From: Peptococcaceae bacterium 1198_IL3148
GTDB lineage: Bacteria > Bacillota > Desulfotomaculia > Desulfotomaculales > Desulfohalotomaculaceae
Length of the DNA stretch: 44,413 nucleotides
Assembly: GCA_036763105.1 (NCBI GenBank)
Contig: JBAIYS010000018.1
Location: 1-44,413 of the forward strand
Direction of reading: 5' to 3'
Every line of letters begins with the position of its first letter. Positions within the stretch are counted from its first letter, which is position 1. Below the pieces are notes generated by a model that saw nothing but the letters and a program-made list of their open reading frames with translations, searched no databases and was not told the origin of the DNA. The position numbers were made by a program, and so were the translations under genes. Shown here piece after piece: positions 28,267 through 37,350 of this stretch.

Positions 28267-29840
28267 GAATGTTAAAGAAACTTATTAACTGTTTGTTAAT
28301 ACTAACATTAATAATTACAGCCGTTCCAAATGGAGCGGCTTTCGCTTTGCCTTCTGAAACAGAAAATCCCCAACAGGAACAGCTTATCCATCAACAGGTA
28401 ATTATGGGTTATTTTGATGTTTGGAAAGGGTCTACATGGCAGGATACCAATAATGATGGTGATATTGATGCTAGAGGTGACAAAAATAAACCGACCAAAC
28501 CTTTTACTTACACGCTAGAGGATAAAGTAAAAGAAGGCTGGACAATAACCAGAGTCGAAGTTCAATATCCTTTCTCAGCAGATGATTATGTAAATGCAGG
28601 TGGTAGAATGTCTGACCCAGCCGGAAATCCATTGCAGAGCATGATGCCTTACCAAAGGTTTAAAGATAATTATTTAAAATATCTACCTCAAAGTCTTTCT
28701 GTGAGTGTTGCAAGCCAAGATTTAGTAGCAGGTAAAGCTCAAGTTCAATGGAAATTGGATTTAGAATACTTAGATCAAAATTATTCCTTAGACTTAACAG
28801 ATTCTTCTAACCGCACAAAAATAGGCTATGAAGTTAAAGACATTGAAGAAATGGTCGAGGGCTGGCGTTGGTACCTACCAGGTATTATCAAATGGTATGC
28901 CATACCACCAACAGAACTACCTAATATCATGGTGGGTGAAATCGAACCAGGTGTAACCTCTGGCGAAGCAGTACCAGGTACACTATACTCTGCTAATGCA
29001 GAGATAGTTAACGAAAGTGATCAAAGCTTTACAAACGTGCCGGTGGCAGCATATAACAACGGTTGGCAAGCAAAGGTAAAAGATCAATCAGGCAATCTTG
29101 TAAGCACTATTAATCTCGGGCCGAATGAAACAAAAGTAATCAACATCAACTACACAGCCCAAGACCCCACAAGTGCCATTAAGGTGGTAGTAGATACGGC
29201 ACCACTACCAGAAACGATTGAAGAGCAGACAAAAGAGGATAATGTTGGCGAAATTGAAGTTTTGGCTAAAGTTGCAGATCCACCCCCAATGTTGGGCGGA
29301 GATATAAAATTCAAAGCAGTTAACCAGACCGGCACAATTACACGTCCTGCTGGTACAGCGAAATGGACAGATAAGGTAACGGCCACAATAAATCCACCGG
29401 CACCTAAAGCACCAAGGGGCAGTATAACCAGTTGGAATATAACTTCAGCAACACTGACAATACCAGCTAAAAACCCAAAATTCACCTTTGGTAATCCGTT
29501 GCCACCGCAGGGAACTAAGACATTAAACATGAGCACAGGTGGCCACAGTTCGTCAGTAACATTCCAAGAAGATTGGGCCATGGACGGGGCTAAGATATAT
29601 AATCAAGTTACACAGAAAATGATGGCTGTTACACCTAAGAATTACCCGATAACCGCAAAATATACAATTCACTACACATATGAATATCAAGTAAAACATA
29701 GGAGCTGCAGCAAAAATAGTGAAGGAAAGCGGAGATGCAAAACTTGGTATGAGACGAAAACTGGTTCAGGAAGCACTTCTGGTACTCTATCGGGCAACTT
29801 ATATGTCAATGGAACAGGCGTAAATAGTAGAGCGCAATAA
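28263..29840 (+). CDS. Large secreted surface protein A, 525 aa
   Basis: A signal peptide (LINCLLILTLIITAVPNGAAFA) is followed by a unique N-terminal region, a CARDB/DUF11-like beta domain at about 215-335 (typical ADIVNESDQSF / NLGPNETKVININY phrasing) and a C-terminal module of about 190 residues. That module starts IKFKAVNQTG and ends VNGTGVNSRAQ, and is shared with the next gene. A Cys pair with K/R-rich text (HRSCSKNSEGKRRCK) sits in the module. Probably an extracellular, pilus- or wall-associated protein. Confidence 0.75.
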   Translation: MRMLKKLINCLLILTLIITAVPNGAAFALPSETENPQQEQLIHQQVIMGYFDVWKGSTWQDTNNDGDIDARGDKNKPTKPFTYTLEDKVKEGWTITRVEVQYPFSADDYVNAGGRMSDPAGNPLQSMMPYQRFKDNYLKYLPQSLSVSVASQDLVAGKAQVQWKLDLEYLDQNYSLDLTDSSNRTKIGYEVKDIEEMVEGWRWYLPGIIKWYAIPPTELPNIMVGEIEPGVTSGEAVPGTLYSANAEIVNESDQSFTNVPVAAYNNGWQAKVKDQSGNLVSTINLGPNETKVININYTAQDPTSAIKVVVDTAPLPETIEEQTKEDNVGEIEVLAKVADPPPMLGGDIKFKAVNQTGTITRPAGTAKWTDKVTATINPPAPKAPRGSITSWNITSATLTIPAKNPKFTFGNPLPPQGTKTLNMSTGGHSSSVTFQEDWAMDGAKIYNQVTQKMMAVTPKNYPITAKYTIHYTYEYQVKHRSCSKNSEGKRRCKTWYETKTGSGSTSGTLSGNLYVNGTGVNSRAQ

Positions 29841-29848
29841 TCGGTTTG

Positions 29849-29871
29849 AAGCCCCTGAATAGGGGCTTTTT
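29849..29871 (+). terminator. Terminator between surface proteins A and B
   Basis: AAGCCCCT pairs with AGGGGCTT and is followed by TTT. It probably reduces rather than abolishes downstream transcription. Confidence 0.75.
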
Positions 29872-29899
29872 CTAATCTTTTAGAAAAGGAGGTTGATAA

Positions 29900-31669
29900 A
29901 TGCAAAAGAAAAATCCAAACGAAGGATATGCTTTGGTAGTAGCTCTTGCTGCTGCCCTTTTCTTTTCCATGATAACTCTATGGCTTTGTCCAGTCAAAGC
30001 GTATGCAAATGAAATGAATGCTCACTCCCCCGATCCTGAAAACCTGGGCATATATGTAAGAGAAATACCAGTAGTGTTATACAATGCTGCAGTAACTGAA
30101 ATTGATGGATTAACAATAAAAATTGACAATCCAACTTGGGTATGGGCAAGCGAGTGGACAGGCAAAAAATATGGGGTTAACGAAGGTGACGATCTTTCTA
30201 ATGTGCAGACAGAAATCTTTTTGTTACGAACAGATAAAGATACCTACAGTCCTACAGTAACCAAAGAGTTCAGACTACCGGTTGCCAACAAAGGGAAGCA
30301 TAAAATATTTGATTTTATTACCCAAGGCGAGCGAGGTAATATTTCTGTAACAGCTAAAGGGCCGGTACCTACTCCTAGTGCATTTCATAATCAATCTTCC
30401 GGAATAAATGAAAACTTAGCCAAGCAATACGGGCTAGATACCAGTTTCCGATTAACACCGGCGAACCAATTTGGGGAGAGATATTACCACTTAAAAGCTC
30501 AAACTAACCAAGGGGCTACTGCTGTATATAGCGTATTTGATAACTTGCTTAATATAGACGAAACATACCTAAGATCAACCCATTTAGCACCAAACTATGA
30601 CCAGTGGGTTCCAGAGTATGATTCCCAAGGTAATATTATAAACCGTGATGAGGCTGATAAAAGTACATCTTTTTATCGTGGCCGTAATTGGAACAGTCAA
30701 TTAGGCACTGAATCGACTTTATGGGTACCTGGAAGTATTGCAGCAGTAAGCCAAAACATAGACTTAGCAATATCAACTTTGGATAAATACGAAAACCTTA
30801 AACTTGGAAGCGAAGTAGATATAAAGGTAGTTGTAAAAAACAATTCCAGCGTACCGGTTACAACGGATCTTAAATACCGGATAAATGGTTCATGGAAAAG
30901 TGCAGAGGATAATATAGCACTACAACCACAAGAGAATAAAGATCTATATATTAAAGTGCCGGTTAAAAAGAATCCCTATAGCATCATAGTCAAAGTAAAC
31001 CCTGCAGAAAACAAACCAGCAATTGAAACCAGTTGGAACAACAATACATCAGTTGTAAGTATAGCAGCCGGTACCTTTACTCCACCACCTTCACCAGTGC
31101 CGGGATCAGAAAGCAAGGCTGACATAACCTTTAAGGCGGTTAACCAAGATGGCAGCGTAGTTAGAGAACCTGGTACAGCAAAATGGACAGATAGCGTAAC
31201 GGCCACATTGACTGTAACTAAACCACCAATACCCTTTACTCAGCCTATAAAGGGTGGGGATTATATTAGCGATATTAAAGTAACTGGTTGGAATATAGAG
31301 TGGGCCAAAATAACATATCCAAAGAAACATTCAGAGTTTACCTTTGGAAACCCACTAGAGCCGGTTGGTACTAAAACTGTTAATATGACACCAGCAGGTA
31401 ATTCAGCAACGGCAACATTTAAACAAGATTTCTCAATGGATGGGGCTAAGGTATATAACCAGGTAACAAAGCAACTAATGGCAGACAGTCCTAGGAGATA
31501 CCCTATTCATTGTCAGTATAGGATAAAATACACCTATGAATGGATAGAAATAAAATTGACGGAGGCAGGAATAGTACAGCAGAAATATACGGGCAATGAT
31601 TATATTGACGGTTCAGTAAATAAAAGTTTGTTAGTAAATGGTACTGGCGTTAATAGTCGTGCTCAATAA
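29900..31669 (+). CDS. Large secreted surface protein B, 589 aa
   Basis: A long signal or membrane anchor (GYALVVALAAALFFSMITLWL) is followed by a unique N-terminal region, a CARDB-like domain (LGSEVDIKVVVKNNSSVPVT, about 300-390) and the same C-terminal module as protein A (ITFKAVNQDG ... VNGTGVNSRAQ). Conserved phrases include EPGTAKWTDSVTATL, EFTFGNPL-P-GTKT-NM and FSMDGAKVYNQVT. ATG 29900 follows AAAAGGAGG. It is paralogous to A only in the CARDB-like and C-terminal parts, suggesting module shuffling. Confidence 0.75.
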   Translation: MQKKNPNEGYALVVALAAALFFSMITLWLCPVKAYANEMNAHSPDPENLGIYVREIPVVLYNAAVTEIDGLTIKIDNPTWVWASEWTGKKYGVNEGDDLSNVQTEIFLLRTDKDTYSPTVTKEFRLPVANKGKHKIFDFITQGERGNISVTAKGPVPTPSAFHNQSSGINENLAKQYGLDTSFRLTPANQFGERYYHLKAQTNQGATAVYSVFDNLLNIDETYLRSTHLAPNYDQWVPEYDSQGNIINRDEADKSTSFYRGRNWNSQLGTESTLWVPGSIAAVSQNIDLAISTLDKYENLKLGSEVDIKVVVKNNSSVPVTTDLKYRINGSWKSAEDNIALQPQENKDLYIKVPVKKNPYSIIVKVNPAENKPAIETSWNNNTSVVSIAAGTFTPPPSPVPGSESKADITFKAVNQDGSVVREPGTAKWTDSVTATLTVTKPPIPFTQPIKGGDYISDIKVTGWNIEWAKITYPKKHSEFTFGNPLEPVGTKTVNMTPAGNSATATFKQDFSMDGAKVYNQVTKQLMADSPRRYPIHCQYRIKYTYEWIEIKLTEAGIVQQKYTGNDYIDGSVNKSLLVNGTGVNSRAQ

Positions 31670-31696
31670 CCTTGGCTTTAAGCCAAGGTTATTTTT
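31668..31696 (+). terminator. Terminator after surface protein B
   Basis: AACCTTGGCTT (31668-31678) pairs with AAGCCAAGGTT (31680-31690), followed by ATTTTT. It separates the surface-protein genes from the Tad operon. Confidence 0.75.
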
Positions 31697-31730
31697 ATAG
31701 AGGCTTTTAATTAAAACGGAGGTGGCTTAA

Positions 31731-33110
31731 ATGAGTAAAGACAGTTTGGAAATGTCTAATCAGGATTGGGATAGCATAGTTGATGTACAGAAAACAGATA
31801 TTGTAGAGGAATTAGCATCACAGATTTACAAGGAGCATCCCGATTTATTTAATGGAGATAAAGTGGCTTTGGGTGAATCAATAAACGTTGACTATTTAGA
31901 ACAGATCATAAGGCAAACAGTATTAACCCGTAAGGATTTATTACCAGATGAAATTGAAGAAATTACAGGTAAAATTTTAGGCCAAGCAACAGGGTATGGA
32001 CAACTATCAGAGTTTTTTACAGGGCCTGAAGCTGAGGAAATAACTGAAACAATGATTAACCCTTCTAAGGATGGACCAAAAGTTTTTGTTGGTAAACATG
32101 GTAGACCTCATTATGTAGGTAACCACTATTTTAAAAATGATCAAGAGGTAAAAGACTTTGTGCAATTACACTGTGACAAGGCTGGTCGCTCATTTACAGC
32201 GGAATCACCTGTAGTAGACGCATGGCTTCCCGATGGCAGTCGTTTAGCAGCTATGGGGTATAAAGCATGTCCTTTAGGTACAATGATTACTATACGTAAA
32301 TCACCTGTTCTTAGACCACCACTGCCATTATCAGTTATGGTTGCAAATGGGACAATGCCACAGCTATTCAGCGATATAGCAAAAGATTTGTTAGTACCGG
32401 GGCAGTGTAATATTGGTGTCTTTGGTCGTACAGACAGTGGTAAGACAACTCTATTAAGGGCATTAGGCTTATTTATTGATCCAATGGATAGAACAATGAT
32501 TGGCGAAACCAGTTTTGAATTATTTATGCCAAACCTAGAAAACTGCATAAACGTTGTAACAGTAAAAATCGGTGGAAATGAAATTCTAAGTATGGGTGAT
32601 ATATGCGACAGTTTTAACCGGAATAACCCCGATAGAACTATTGTTTCAGAGATACGGGCCGGGGAAGTTGTTGCAGCAGCGGAAATAGCAGAATCAACTT
32701 CCGGTGGATTCTGGACAACAGCCCACTGTGGTTCAGTTAATCAATTGCGTTCCAGATTGCCGAAAATGTTTGCCCGGGGTGGTATGACATTACCAAGAGA
32801 GTTGGTAGATGATCAAATACGATCAATGTTTAATTACCTAATTTTTGTTGATAAAGATAGTATGAAAAAAAGAACCCTTATGGAACTTGTACAGGTAACT
32901 GATGATGATTACAGACCAATAATCCGCTTTGACAAAGAAGAATATGCACTTACAAGAGGTAAAACCAGACGGTGGATATATGAAAATCCTATTTCCAATA
33001 AAGGTTTGGCTGATCTAGGCTTTAGAGGCGGCACAATAAAACCTGAATATGAAAAGGTTATTGGGAACGGTTATTTATATGCTGCCGACCAGGGGGGAGT
33101 ACAGTGTTAA
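31731..33110 (+). CDS. cpaF: CpaF/TadA secretion ATPase, 459 aa
   Basis: Walker A GRTDSGKTT at 232-240, an Asp-box-like MIGETSFELF, and IVSEIRAGEVVAAAEIAESTSGGFWTTAHC for Walker B and His box identify a type II/IV secretion GspE-superfamily ATPase of the CpaF branch. It powers Flp pilus assembly. It heads the run followed directly by TadB and TadC. ATG follows GGAGGTGG. Its stop overlaps the GTG of tadB. Confidence 0.9.
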   Translation: MSKDSLEMSNQDWDSIVDVQKTDIVEELASQIYKEHPDLFNGDKVALGESINVDYLEQIIRQTVLTRKDLLPDEIEEITGKILGQATGYGQLSEFFTGPEAEEITETMINPSKDGPKVFVGKHGRPHYVGNHYFKNDQEVKDFVQLHCDKAGRSFTAESPVVDAWLPDGSRLAAMGYKACPLGTMITIRKSPVLRPPLPLSVMVANGTMPQLFSDIAKDLLVPGQCNIGVFGRTDSGKTTLLRALGLFIDPMDRTMIGETSFELFMPNLENCINVVTVKIGGNEILSMGDICDSFNRNNPDRTIVSEIRAGEVVAAAEIAESTSGGFWTTAHCGSVNQLRSRLPKMFARGGMTLPRELVDDQIRSMFNYLIFVDKDSMKKRTLMELVQVTDDDYRPIIRFDKEEYALTRGKTRRWIYENPISNKGLADLGFRGGTIKPEYEKVIGNGYLYAADQGGVQC

Positions 33111-33925
33111 TTAAGTTATTGTTACTGTTTAGTTTATTTTTGTTATTTTATTTACTTATTGTAGGGGAGTTCCCTGTAAATTTAGAAGCACTTTTAAAGA
33201 GTGATCTTCCAAAACAAAAAACATTTAAGGATAAATTTCAAGTATATGTGTTACCTTTAATTTCAGCAACTATATTTTTCTTCTTTGGAAGAGTAGTATT
33301 TTTGAGTGTATTGTCAGGTTTGATTTTTGCCTTTTTAGGTTGGCATTTACCTAAATGGGTATTGAAGTGGAGGGAGCATAAGAAAAAAGAAAAACCAAGG
33401 GAATTAGCAAAGGATTTTATAACAAGTGCTGCTGGTATGTATGGTGCCGGACAGTTAACTACAGATGTTATTCGGCACTCAGCATTACGTATGCCTGCAC
33501 CTTTTAACCAAGATTTTCAAGAAATGCTTGCTAGAAGAAACCTTGATGGCGCTCCTTTCCACGTAATGCTTCGCCAGATGGGAAACAAATACGGTTTAAA
33601 GGAATTTGATGCGGCGGCTGCAATTATTGAAGCCTCTGAAAAAGCAGGTGGACCAACAGCCGCGGCCAAAGGGCTTAAACGGCTTGGTGTGGCACTTAGA
33701 AAAAGGGAAAAACAACTTATGGAACGACGAAAAGCTAACATGGAACCGCAAATCGCCTGCCTTTTAGCCATTGTTATTTTGTCATTAGGTTTAATCATGG
33801 ATGCTACTGTATTTCGAGCCGAATACCGAGAAGTACCCATAATAATGGCATCAGGTTGTTTAATTGTGGTTGGTTTAATCTTTGCAGTAGTAAAAATATC
33901 AAGCAATGCAGATCTTGAAAGTTAG
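33104..33925 (+). CDS. tadB: TadB-like inner-membrane platform protein, 273 aa
   Basis: Membrane segments lie near the N-terminus and at the C-terminus (ACLLAIVILSLGLIMDATV, IIMASGCLIVVGLIFAVV). Between them is a T2SSF-like cytoplasmic domain with KAGGPTAAAKGLKRLGVALRKREKQL. TadB and TadC form the membrane platform on which CpaF acts. The GTG start overlaps the cpaF stop. Confidence 0.85.
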   Translation: MLIKLLLLFSLFLLFYLLIVGEFPVNLEALLKSDLPKQKTFKDKFQVYVLPLISATIFFFFGRVVFLSVLSGLIFAFLGWHLPKWVLKWREHKKKEKPRELAKDFITSAAGMYGAGQLTTDVIRHSALRMPAPFNQDFQEMLARRNLDGAPFHVMLRQMGNKYGLKEFDAAAAIIEASEKAGGPTAAAKGLKRLGVALRKREKQLMERRKANMEPQIACLLAIVILSLGLIMDATVFRAEYREVPIIMASGCLIVVGLIFAVVKISSNADLES

Positions 33926-33940
33926 AAGGGAGGAATGTAT

Positions 33941-34759
33941 TTGGATGCGATATTATTCATAGGACTGTTCGCCTCTGTCCTAGTTACATTTTACTTACTC
34001 TTTGTTCCAACAAGTGAGTATGATACTACACCAGTAGGTTTAACAACTGAGTTTCTAAAAACACAGTTAGAACGATTCTTTAATTCAGGTGGCAATGAGA
34101 AAAAATTAACAATTATTAATAAGTCAATAGATGACATTATTAAGTATGCAACATTTTTTGGTTTAGGTTTTGGCTTATTGGCAACTATTTTAACTGTAAA
34201 GTTTATAGGTGCATTTTCTATAATAGTGGGCTTTGTTGCTACTGTTGCGGGCGTTTTAACCACCCGTATTTTAATTGAAAATGAATTTAAAAAGTGGCAA
34301 GCTGAACTATTTCAAGGTGTACCACCTTTAATTAATTTTATGCCAGCATTTCTTGATGTTGGTGCTTTAACGCCTAGCGAAGCTTTGGTATATACAGTAC
34401 CATTTTTACCTGAGCCATTAAAAAGCGAAATGCAACTGGTTATTAATAGAATTAAACGTACAGGAGAAACAAACCAAGCTTTAAACACGTTATCGAGAAA
34501 GGCTAAACATCCGATAATAGATGCAGTTTGCTTTAGATTAGGCATGGCTTGGGAAAGTAAAGTTGAAGCTGACATGTTTCTAGATTTAGCAGAAAGTGTT
34601 GACAACGAAAATGATCAAGCAGCCACTAGAGCTACAGTAACTAAGTCTGGTTTGTTTGCCTTAATTGCGGTACTAGCACTTGTAGGAGCAATACCCATCT
34701 TTGGCTATCCTGCATGGGGATTTGTTGAAGACCAAATTACAGGAGGTTTCGGTATGTGA
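33941..34759 (+). CDS. tadC: TadC-like inner-membrane platform protein, 272 aa
   Basis: T2SSF-type protein with membrane segments at the start, in FFGLGFGLLATILTVKFIGAFSIIVGFVATVAGV (two adjacent helices) and at the end (FALIAVLALVGAIPIFGYPAW). The cytoplasmic middle has INFMPAFLDVGALTPSEALVY. TTG 33941 has the better spacing to GGGAGG; ATG 33935 sits immediately next to that site. Stop overlaps a possible upstream reading of the TadE frame. Confidence 0.85.
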   Translation: MDAILFIGLFASVLVTFYLLFVPTSEYDTTPVGLTTEFLKTQLERFFNSGGNEKKLTIINKSIDDIIKYATFFGLGFGLLATILTVKFIGAFSIIVGFVATVAGVLTTRILIENEFKKWQAELFQGVPPLINFMPAFLDVGALTPSEALVYTVPFLPEPLKSEMQLVINRIKRTGETNQALNTLSRKAKHPIIDAVCFRLGMAWESKVEADMFLDLAESVDNENDQAATRATVTKSGLFALIAVLALVGAIPIFGYPAWGFVEDQITGGFGM

Positions 34760-34774
34760 TAAAGGAGGGAAACG

Positions 34775-34897
34775 ATGTCAACAAAAAAAAAGGTCTCCAT
34801 ATTTTCAATAATAGTATGGATACTAGGGCTAATTGCATGTCTGCTAGCAGTGATATTCATATTTACAAGTATAAGAGGGTGGTTCTTCCGAATCTAA
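34775..34897 (+). CDS. Small single-span membrane protein, 40 aa
   Basis: A strong AAAGGAGGG site precedes ATG 34775 and a 40-codon frame: MSTKKKVSIF, then IIVWILGLIACLLAVIFIF as one membrane helix, then SIRGWFFRI. It lies between tadC and the TadE-like gene in a different frame from the long open frame spanning this stretch. Good ribosome site and positive-inside charge support it as a real small Tad accessory protein. Confidence 0.65.
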   Translation: MSTKKKVSIFSIIVWILGLIACLLAVIFIFTSIRGWFFRI

Positions 34898-35394
34898 AAA
34901 AAGAAGATGGATTTATAGAGATCCCTGTTCTTGGAATGGCCATAATCCTGATATTCTTAGTAATAATCATGGTTATGGCTTTAGTTTATGGTATCCAGAC
35001 AAAACTTGTCACCACTTATGACTGGTTTGGCGAAGCAATGAATTATGCAGCACAGGCCAGTAATATGGATGGTGACGTTAGCATGGTAGCTTTGCGTACT
35101 GCTGAAACAAAACAATATTTTAAATCGGCTTTTGCCGATATGATTGAAGGTAGTGTCAGTGGTGATAGTTTTATTCCTAATAACTACAATTATTATCCTG
35201 GCAACATTGAGATCAAAAGTTTTGAAAGTGTTGTGCCAGGAGATCCAGTTCCAGGAGGAACAGCAAACCAACCAGGGTATATGGCTGTTATAGAGGTGCC
35301 AGTATTCAATGACAAAATCCCCTTTAATGACAAGCAATATGTGAGCAAACAAATGCGATATTTTGCCGTGGTTAAAAGTACTACAACTAATTAA
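34879..35394 (+). CDS. TadE-like pseudopilin, 171 aa
   Basis: The N-terminus KKEDG-FIEIPVLGMAIILIFLVIIMVMAL is a type IV prepilin-like leader plus hydrophobic helix with the conserved Glu shortly after the Gly cleavage site, as in TadE. The rest is a small extracytoplasmic domain with Pro-Gly-rich loops. The true start is uncertain: GTG 34879 (after AAGAGG) is chosen because the real small gene 34775-34897 occupies the upstream part of the frame. TadV at 39514 is the likely peptidase. Confidence 0.7.
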   Translation: MVLPNLKKEDGFIEIPVLGMAIILIFLVIIMVMALVYGIQTKLVTTYDWFGEAMNYAAQASNMDGDVSMVALRTAETKQYFKSAFADMIEGSVSGDSFIPNNYNYYPGNIEIKSFESVVPGDPVPGGTANQPGYMAVIEVPVFNDKIPFNDKQYVSKQMRYFAVVKSTTTN

Positions 35395-35408
35395 GGAGAG
35401 TGTTTTTA

Positions 35409-35615
35409 ATGAAAAAAATTATTAAGACCTTTAAGAGAAAGATTAAGACTACAATTACTAGCGAAAGTGGACAATTATCAGCAGCTGCGTGGACATTAGG
35501 TTCAGCCGTTATAGTTGTAATAGTTATCGGTGCAATTATGGCAATATCAGATAGTACCGCAACAGAATTATTTCAACGCATGATTAACAACATCACTGAT
35601 ACTTTAGGAATTTAA
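35409..35615 (+). CDS. Candidate Flp-type major pilin, 68 aa
   Basis: A basic N-terminus (MKKIIKTFKRKIKTTITSESG) is followed by QLSAAAWTLGSAVIVVIVIGAIMAI and a short polar C-terminus. Size and layout match Flp pilins: leader ending in Gly, one hydrophobic helix, tiny tail. The consensus Glu-Tyr after the cleavage site is not evident, so it may be a pilin-like membrane protein instead. AAGGAGAG precedes the ATG. Confidence 0.6.
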   Translation: MKKIIKTFKRKIKTTITSESGQLSAAAWTLGSAVIVVIVIGAIMAISDSTATELFQRMINNITDTLGI

Positions 35616-35627
35616 TGAGGTGGTTTA

Positions 35628-36047
35628 ATGCTAAAGGATATGGTATCAACCTTTGGTATGCTTTTTATTCTCATTGGTTTTTTAGTTGCTGGTGCATTAT
35701 TCATCGGTATGATGGGACAATGGTATGCCTTACAAAACCAGGCACAGTTTATTGCAGTAAGTCAAGGTAAGTACGGCGGTTATACAGAACAAGCAGATAA
35801 TGCATTAAAAGAGTTTGTGCAAGATATGAATTTAGAGCCTACTAAAGTAGATGTGTATGTATCCGCCCCTAATAGTCCGGTACCTTGGGGTACTACAGTA
35901 AAGGCAGAAGTTACAAATCATTTTAGATTTAAGGTAGGTACCTTTCTAGATATCACAACACCAATAAAATTAACAGGGAGAGGGCGTGCAGTTAGTTCTT
36001 ATATGCCAGGTACTTATACTGTCACATATACCTCTCCTTCATATTAG
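35628..36047 (+). CDS. DUF4320/TadE-like pseudopilin, 139 aa
   Basis: One N-terminal hydrophobic helix (MLFILIGFLVAGALFIGMMG) is followed by a soluble domain with QNQAQFIAVSQGKYGGYTEQADNALKEF and VTNHFRFKVGTFLDITTPIKLTGRGRAVS. This is the pattern of DUF4320 proteins found in Firmicute Tad-like operons. Probable minor pilin or assembly factor. ATG follows GAGGTGG, 12 bp after the candidate pilin. Confidence 0.7.
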   Translation: MLKDMVSTFGMLFILIGFLVAGALFIGMMGQWYALQNQAQFIAVSQGKYGGYTEQADNALKEFVQDMNLEPTKVDVYVSAPNSPVPWGTTVKAEVTNHFRFKVGTFLDITTPIKLTGRGRAVSSYMPGTYTVTYTSPSY

Positions 36048-36051
36048 TAGC

Positions 36052-36651
36052 ATGGGTACAAAGGGTAGAGATGTGGTTATATGGCTAATGATGGGCATAT
36101 TTGCCCCGTTAGCCATAATAACACTTCTGTTAGGAAACAAAAGTTTAGGAATAAGCTTATATACGTGTTATCTGTTAACCATTATTCCAATACTGTGGTT
36201 TTATTTAGTAGAAGTTCCTAACTCAAAGAAAATCAGCCAGGATTTAGAGCTAGATTTTATTATTTTAATGCCAGTTAATGTATCGTGGGTAAAGTTATTT
36301 ACCCGTAAATTTACTAAGTATCCCATTAAAAAAGCTTATGAGATACATCTAAAAACTAATGTTCACCAAAACTTATCAACTTATTTTGAGAATCTGGATG
36401 ATGATTTATTAAAAATTCTCAATAACGTTAATATGCAAGATACGTTAGTGATTTGGGAAACACCTTCCCCAGTACCGTCAAGGTTTAGAAAACTTATCAA
36501 GGAAAAACGGTTATTAAACCAAGCGATTTATGAAAAAGGTGGGTGGGGAATACCTTATCCACCTTTTGTAAACCATTATTTAAAAAAATATAAAAATAGA
36601 GTTTATCACGGAGCATACCTGATAACAAAAAGGAGTGAAATTAAGTATTGA
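36052..36651 (+). CDS. Membrane protein of the Tad locus, 199 aa
   Basis: Two membrane segments (VVIWLMMGIFAPLAIITLLLG and LYTCYLLTIIPILWFYLV, slightly trimmed) are followed by a cytoplasmic-type domain containing YEIHLKTNVHQ and a GGWGIPYPPF loop. The family is not recognised. It resembles the 206-aa protein at 25523 in plan. The start is uncertain, since no clear ribosome site precedes ATG 36052. Its TGA overlaps the TTG of cpaB, so it belongs to the operon. Confidence 0.6.
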   Translation: MGTKGRDVVIWLMMGIFAPLAIITLLLGNKSLGISLYTCYLLTIIPILWFYLVEVPNSKKISQDLELDFIILMPVNVSWVKLFTRKFTKYPIKKAYEIHLKTNVHQNLSTYFENLDDDLLKILNNVNMQDTLVIWETPSPVPSRFRKLIKEKRLLNQAIYEKGGWGIPYPPFVNHYLKKYKNRVYHGAYLITKRSEIKY

Positions 36652-37283
36652 GTAAAAAAATTGGTATTATAGTATCAGTGGTGCTAGCCTTAATTTTTAC
36701 TGGCACCATTATTTTTACTGCTCAAAAAGATTTAAGGGCAGAAACAAAGACTGTTGAAGTGTATAAAGCAGTTAATTATATTGCTATGGGTAGTGAAGTA
36801 AAAAAAGATGATGTAAAAACGGTTGAAGTTCCTGAAAAGATGATTGATAATTTGGTTCAAGACATAAGCTATTTTGAAGGGAAAGTGACTACTCAAAACA
36901 TTGGCCCTGACCAATTTATTTTTGAAAACAGTGTTGCAAAAGGGTTGGCAATTAGGCCGGGCTATGTAGAAATTTTTATTCCCACAGATTTATCCAAATC
37001 CGCACTAGCAATTGCAGGTGAAATGGTTGACTTGTATCCTATTGGAGATAGTTACGAAGGAGTGCCGCTACCTCCTGTTTTTGAAGGTGCGCGGGTATTA
37101 CACTCTTTAGATCAAGAAGGTAAGGATATTGATCCTTCCCGTGCCCAAGATTTAAAGGGAATAGCAGCGTCAGGGACAAATATACCAGTATCTGTTGGAG
37201 TAGAAATACCTAAAGAAAAGGTTAGTCAAATAGTAATGTATGCTGGTAATAAAAACATATACCTTGTAAAAAGTTCTAAATAG
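36648..37283 (+). CDS. cpaB: CpaB/RcpC-like SAF-domain protein, 211 aa
   Basis: An N-terminal membrane anchor (IGIIVSVVLALIFTGTIIF) is followed by a SAF domain: AVNYIAMGSEVKKDDVKTVEVP...TTQNIGPDQFIFENSV, then the C-terminal domain with GYVEIFIPTDLSKSALAIAGEMVDLYPIG. CpaB proteins are wall- or periplasm-side components of Tad pili. TTG start overlaps the previous stop. A terminator follows. Confidence 0.8.
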   Translation: MSKKIGIIVSVVLALIFTGTIIFTAQKDLRAETKTVEVYKAVNYIAMGSEVKKDDVKTVEVPEKMIDNLVQDISYFEGKVTTQNIGPDQFIFENSVAKGLAIRPGYVEIFIPTDLSKSALAIAGEMVDLYPIGDSYEGVPLPPVFEGARVLHSLDQEGKDIDPSRAQDLKGIAASGTNIPVSVGVEIPKEKVSQIVMYAGNKNIYLVKSSK

Positions 37284-37289
37284 TTAATT

Positions 37290-37335
37290 GGGAGGGCTAG
37301 AAATTAAATTATTTCAGTCCTCCCTTTCTTGTTTT
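37290..37335 (+). terminator. Terminator after cpaB
   Basis: GGGAGG (37290-37295) pairs with CCTCCC (37319-37324), with inner AGAAAT/ATTTC pairing, followed by TTTCTTGTTTT. Confidence 0.7.
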
Positions 37336-37350
37336 AAGAGGTGATTAATT

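Noticed and set aside
29150-29581. 143-codon minus-strand frame inside surface protein A
   Set aside because: It is the antisense of a repetitive beta-rich domain; a similar shadow occurs in the paralogue, which explains its length.
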